A DNA stretch of 64,000 nucleotides from the NCBI RefSeq assembly GCF_030272615.1, contig NC_081410.1, positions 226,411,415 through 226,475,414 of the forward strand, given 5' to 3'. Below the pieces are notes generated by a model that worked only from the letters and a program-made list of their open reading frames with translations, was not told where the DNA came from and did no database searches. The translations under genes and the position numbers were made by a program. Below, piece after piece: positions 59,462-64,000 of the stretch. The stretch's first letter is position 1; each line of letters begins with the position of its first letter. This stretch comes from Cryptomeria japonica (taxonomy: Eukaryota > Streptophyta > Pinopsida > Cupressales > Cupressaceae).

Positions 59462-60378
59462 TGTTGGCGAAAACTACTTCTTGATGTCAATAAAGATGAA
59501 TAGATGATGAGACGGTCACAAGGATCAATAAAGAAGATGAAGATGGATAAGTGCCCTACATTGGTCCTAACTTTAATGTTTTAATGTTTCAAGTTGATCT
59601 TTGTAAAAGTGACCTAAGTCACTTATTGTAATTAAAGTTAGAATTTGGGCTTTTCTTTTGTGAAAGTTAGGTCAATCCTAACTTATTTGTAAGGGGTAGT
59701 TTTTCTAAGCATTGGATGAGGTAGTTATCCTAAGTTCTCATTTTGGGTAGTTTTTCTAAGTAGTTATTTCTTCCAAAGTTGAGGAAGTTATTTCAAGTAG
59801 TTGAGGAAGTTATTTCAAGTAGTTGAGGAAGTTATAAAGTAGTTATAAAGGTGGTTAGGGTAGTTACCTCAAGTGGTTACGACTTCACCTATATATACCT
59901 CATTATTATTCAATGTAGGGGGATTCCACTTTTTCACAAGCTTTGTATAAGAGACTTGGATAGTATTATTCAAGCAATTAAGCAATAGAGATCAATTTGG
60001 ATGTGCGTTCAACTTATTCTCATGGGTTATTATCAATGTTCTTATGTTTGATTGATGATTACGTAATGCTTTCCCTTTAACATTGAATGTGAAGAAGTTT
60101 ATTTCAAGTTGTGGTATCTCAAACTTGATTATATGGAATTTATTTTAATCTAGATTCATACCTTATATGGCATGCAATCTTTCTTTATTGTTCGTTCTTT
60201 AAATTTTTGAAAAATCCAAATACCCCCATTATACGAGGGAGCTGCCCCTCTCAAACGCAGAGAAGAATTACCATTTCTTTGTGATTCTTCAACTGTTGTG
60301 AACATTTTGTTGCTAATTACAGGGCAAAACAGAGTTTTTCAAGAAAGTTTCTTAAAGCAACAAATCTGTTTACCAACA
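59462..60378 (+). repeat. LTR-like right segment of insertion F
   Basis: It begins TGTTGGCGAAAACTAC and ends TTTACCAACA, with a TATA-like box (TATATATA, 59890-59897) and tandem AGTTGAGGAAGTTATTTCA repeats near 59770-59830. A 5' partner is not present: the left end of F (TGTTAGCCCTAATTTC) is not similar. Confidence 0.55.
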
Positions 60379-61173
60379 CATCCAGAGACGGATGGATAGA
60401 CAGAGCGGGTTAACTAGGTGTTAGAGGATATGCTCCACATGTATGTCATGGATCATTAGACTAGATGGAAGGAGTACCTTCATTTAGTAGAGTTTTCCTA
60501 TAATAATGGGCATCACACTTCTTTGGGGATGCCACCTTTTCAAGCTTTGTATGGCAGACCGTGCAGGACACCTTTGAGTTGGGACTGCATTGAGGATAGA
60601 GTGGCCATAGGTCCTGAGATGGTTTGTGATATGGAGCAACAATTAATTTTGATTAGACAATGCCTTAGAGAGGCACAAGATAGGCAGAAGAAGTATGCCA
60701 ATGCAAAGAGGATAGATCGGAGTTACATGGTTGGGGAAAGAGTTTTTTTTAGAGTGCAGCCACATAAGAGTCGAATCTGTTATGGAAAGGGTTCTAAGCT
60801 TGCAGCTCACTTTGTCAGACCTTTTGAGATCCTTGAGAGGATAGGACTAGTTGCTTATCGCCTAGCCTTGCCACCTAGCCTGTCACGCATCCACAATGTG
60901 TTTCATGTATCAGTTTTGAGGAAGTATGTGTATGATGAGTCTCGTATTTTAGATTGGGATGTCTTGTAGGTGGATTCAAATGGGTAGATAGCGTTGGAGC
61001 CCATTCACATTTTGGCTCACCAAACATTGGCCCTTCGAGGTCGAGAGTTGGACCAAGTTAGGGTCCAGTGGGATTGCTAGGATGAGATTACAACTTCATG
61101 GGAGGACGCATCACGTATGAGATCACAGTACCCTCATCTTTTTGATGAACTCCAGGAGGACATTCATGGCTAG
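60379..61173 (+). pseudogene. Gypsy-E integrase C-terminus with chromodomain-like end
   Basis: It continues from 56974: ETDG*TERVN*VLEDMLHMY (stops at expected Gln), then YNNGHHTSLGMPPFQALYGR, then KLAAHFVRPFEILERIGLVA (GPY/F-like motif, here RPF), then HNVFHVSVLRKYV. The tail, EPIHILAHQTLALRGRELDQ followed by WEDASRMRSQYPHLFDELQ, has the chromodomain-like pattern of plant chromoviruses, which can direct integration to marked chromatin. It ends with TAG at 61171-61173. Confidence 0.92.
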
Positions 61174-61183
61174 AGGGGGAGGG
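61172..61183 (+). promoter_or_regulatory. Gypsy-E polypurine tract
   Basis: AGAGGGGGAGGG lies directly before the 3' LTR and overlaps the integrase stop codon. Confidence 0.85.
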
Positions 61184-64000
61184 TGTGAGGCCCTACCCTG
61201 ACCCATCCTAGTATTTCAATGATTTTCATGTTGGAACTATTATGCATGCTCTATTTTATTGCATTATGGATGTAGGACTTTATATGATCTTAGGAATTGG
61301 ATAACATTGATATATTGATGCTTCATTTCTATGCATTATCGATATAGAATTTTATATGACTCTAGAATAGGGTAACATTGAGGTGTTGTATGTCATTATT
61401 TGATTTGCAAGACTTTATTATGATGTTAAAAATAAGGTTGCATATCTTATGAATGGATTAAATTATGAGGATTATGATGAATTGCTTATGTGAATTGCCT
61501 TGATATGTGGTAAATTGTATTGTATAATGTCAATTCTATGCAAAGTGATTGAATTGTATTCTTAATTATGTGTTTAATATTATATGAGGCTATTGGAAAG
61601 TACTAATGTTTAAATTGAGATGCGCAGGAAATTATCCATGTGACCATGGAAATATTATGGAGAATCAAGCCTAGGCCTATGTATGTTCGTAAAACAATGG
61701 ATTGTTTATTTGGAGAGACAACACTCCGTATGTATCGTATTTTATTCATAAACGTAATTGTTTGCATGTGTGTAAATTGTATACATTAAATTTGTTTAAA
61801 TCATTCAAGGGACAATTGCGATGTGTATAATTGTGATGTGGAATTATTTTTGTAGTGTCACTTGACACATATGTTGTATGTTGTGTTGGCAATTGTCATG
61901 TCACCTTTTTGAAGAGATTTATTTTTGTTTAAATATTATATTTCCTAATTATCCTTGAAGGTACCAAGAAATCTAGGATAGTGAGCCATAAGGAGGATCA
62001 ACTCAGAGTTGACCCATAGGTTAACTTTAGGTGGACTTTCTAAGGGTTAAATCAACTCCTAGAGTCAGTTTTGGAGCATTTTTATTAGGCCTCATGGGGT
62101 ACCTATGGGTGAAGGCCAAATTTGGCCATGTGTCCTTCCCCTAGGGTTTGTGTAACTACCCAAAAAAGTGCTTTTCTCAAGATGGACGAATTTCATCTAT
62201 AAGAGTGCCATCCTTGGTTAGATAACCTTCTTTGTATGTGTCATTCCTCTTCCCCATTTCATTCCTCTTCTTGAGGTGCCTTGGTTAGGGAGTGTGTAAG
62301 ACCTAGGGAAGACCAACCAATGGGAGTTCCTCACTCTATCCAAGAGGTTGGAAGGAGTGAGAGAAGCTTTCTTAGGCTAGAGATTGAGGCTTAGTGAGCT
62401 AATCATCCACTCTCCATCTTTGGAGATCTTGCAAATTTAAAAAAAAAAACTGTTTTGGAATAAGAATTTTGGCTAAGTGTTGTAGAAAAGATTTGTGGAT
62501 GGGGCTGCTCTTCTCCAAGCTATCCCTAGAATACCCTTGGCAGATTCAAGGTAGGTGCATTATCTTACTTGTATGTTAGAATATGTTTGTAGAGATGCTT
62601 GAATGTAAATATTATAATTTTTCTTTGCATTGTATTTGTGAAAGTTTTTATGTGGTTCTTTCCTTTTCTTTTGCTATGCATTTTATTGTGCTTGGGGAGT
62701 ATCCAAGGCCATCTTACCCTTAGGAGGGCAAAATGGTCTTGGTGGTGGAAGGAGTTTGATAGCCTTAGAGTGAGACGCTCTCATCTTGAGAGCGATCTCA
62801 AGGGTTTGTCCATGTGACCCTTGCTGCATAGTTTTGTTTATGCATTCGAGGGTCATAAGGGAAGAAAATATGGCATGTATGCCTTTGGGGGTCATAAGGA
62901 TATGGGGGTTAAAATGATTTTTGTTGTGTTCTTAGATGCCATGAGTTGGCTGTGAGTTACTGTCTAGCAGATCTCCTCAAAGGTACTTGGTCCACTTCCA
63001 CCCTTGTAAAACATCACATTATATGATGAAGTTTCAGCTTTGAGATAAGAATGTGTTTGTTGTGTTTTTCCCCTTGCTTGAGTGTAACCTGTCTAGGACT
63101 CGGTTCTCCAATCTTAGGGGTGGCTTCTAGTAAGCCTAGGCTGGGAGGTGAGCACCCCATGGTCACAACCTTATGTTTTGTATGTAGGTTGCTTGGAAAG
63201 AAGAGAGAAAGCTAGGGTGTTGCTGATTTGTTTTAGTTGCAGAAAAAAATATGAATGTAACTGTTGTATTTATTTTGAAAAAAAGAAATGTGTTTATTTT
63301 GTTAAGTCCTCATTTATTAGGAATGAGAGACTAATTGGGTATTTTACCCATTTATAAAAGTTGACAACTTGTGTTCAAACATTCTTATAAGAAAAACATT
63401 TTTATTTAAATTTTGTAATGTATTATGTTGCTGTTATTATTATGTCTTAAACTGAAATCTGTTATTTATTTATCTCTACAAATTATATAAAGAAAAAAAA
63501 AGGGAAATGCAAAAAATGTTATGTTAATGTTATAAGTATTTTCTGTACTATTTATATGCTGCTGCAAATGTATTTACTATTGTCATTTTCAAAAGAAAAA
63601 GAAAGGAGAAAACAAAAAGCTAAAGTAGATAAATTTAATCTCTTTCTATAAATGACTTTATGACATAGAAAATAAATTAGAAATGCATTTATCCTAGTAT
63701 GCAATAGATATATGCATTCCTTACATCTATAAATAAAATAATAATAATAAAACCTATTTAAAAGTTTTTAGCTTACTGCTATCATTACTGTCATAAAATG
63801 TAGTGTTGTTTTAAAAAGAAAAATATATGCAGATTTAGTCTTAGACAATGAGGGTATAAGTTAATCTATTCATGTTAAATAAATCATTTCAAAAAAAAAA
63901 AAAAAGAAGAAATATAAAACTATATCTATCTATGGACTACCTGTACTTTTTTAACGTTCCTGCATGTTAATGTCCAAATTTCTTTTTAGGAAAAGAGACG
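61184..64000 (+). repeat. Gypsy-E 3' LTR, left 2.8 kb
   Basis: It starts TGTGAGGCCCTACC and matches 48293 to about 51131 with scattered substitutions and small indels. It runs to the window end; the remaining about 1.7 kb and the TSD lie outside. Confidence 0.95.

Larger units (their letters stand above)
56975..60378. mobile_element. Insertion F: LTR-type ends, carries a PPR gene fragment
   Basis: These 3,404 bp have TGTTAG...CCAACA ends and a perfect 5-bp TSD, the signature of integrase-mediated insertion. I could not find a matching pair of LTRs, a PBS, or any retroelement protein. The last 917 bp (59462-60378) look like an LTR on their own: TGTTGG start, CCAACA end, purine-rich GAAGAAGATG just upstream, TATA box at 59890. 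The first about 600 bp are AT-rich and non-coding. The middle is a PPR pseudogene. Options: a non-autonomous element with a replaced 5' LTR, one very long solo LTR, or an unusual gene-carrying element. Confidence 0.75.
31192..64000 (+). mobile_element. Copia-C, Ty1/copia element opened by nested insertions; 3' end outside the window
   Basis: The 5' LTR (31192-32906), PBS and most of the polyprotein (32981-37754) are present. The RNase H region is cut at 37754 by copia-D, and everything to the window end belongs to D and the elements inside D. The remaining RNase H, PPT and 3' LTR of C must lie to the right of 64000 if not deleted. Confidence 0.85.
37755..64000 (+). mobile_element. Copia-D, Ty1/copia element nested in copia-C; its 3' LTR is split by gypsy-E
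   Basis: 5' LTR 37755-39166, PBS, polyprotein 39237-46686 (with the foldback insertion 43229-46557), PPT 47011-47022, and 3' LTR from 47023 cut at 48292 by gypsy-E. The left flank ATACT (37750-37754) would be the TSD; its partner is outside the window. Confidence 0.9.
48293..64000 (+). mobile_element. Gypsy-E, long-LTR Ty3/gypsy chromovirus; right end outside the window
   Basis: 5' LTR 48293-52867, PBS, gag-pol 53000-61173 (split by insertion F), PPT, and 3' LTR from 61184. The domain order gag-protease-RT-RNase H-integrase and a chromodomain-like C-terminus place it in the Ty3/gypsy chromoviruses (Tekay/Del-like is my best guess). The two LTRs show six differences in their first 120 bases, so the insertion is old but still younger than copia-D, in which it sits. 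Confidence 0.93.

Overview
The window looks like nuclear DNA of a large, repeat-rich plant genome, most likely a gymnosperm (an inference from the mass of old, nested copia/gypsy elements and the wording of the PPR repeats). I see no intact host gene, rRNA, tRNA or CRISPR array. Almost all of the sequence can be parsed as transposable elements inserted into one another. Most boundaries are fixed by TG...CA ends, 5-base target-site duplications (TSDs), tRNA-iMet primer-binding sites and interrupted reading frames that rejoin across the insertion.

Left half (1 to about 21.1 kb and its LTR beyond): an old Ty3/gypsy element on the minus strand ('gypsy-1'; gag near 21.0 and 13.0 kb, integrase at 4.6-4.2 kb and 0.8-0 kb). 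Three insertions split it: a 3,432-bp terminal-inverted-repeat element (792-4223, TSD TTGT); copia-A (5621-12322, TSD AAACT) with a complete but stop-ridden polyprotein; and element B (13069-20781, TSD GGGCT). Element B is an LTR element without pol. It carries a coiled-coil/zinc-knuckle gag-like ORF and a second long ORF of unknown function.

Middle (21.1-31.2 kb): AT-rich sequence and microsatellites, then a 5'-truncated LINE (RT, zinc-binding region, RNase H) whose RNase H domain is split by a solo LTR of the copia-A family (26121-27190, TSD TATTA). A further ORF of unknown function follows, and then about 1.7 kb that I cannot classify.

Right half (31.2-64 kb): a stack of insertions on the plus strand. 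Copia-C (from 31192) is interrupted by copia-D (from 37755). Copia-D carries a 3.3-kb foldback-like insertion (43229-46557, TSD GATGT), and its 3' LTR is interrupted by the long-LTR chromovirus 'gypsy-E' (from 48293). Gypsy-E's integrase is split by insertion F (56975-60378, TSD CATCC), which contains a degenerate PPR gene fragment. The right ends of C, D and E lie outside the window.

No element here encodes an intact set of proteins. The most interesting objects are the TIR element with symmetric palindromic subterminal arrays, element B and its unexplained second ORF, a possibly related ORF behind the LINE, the serially inverted foldback insertion, and the PPR-carrying insertion. Superfamily and organism assignments come from motifs read by eye; no database search was possible.
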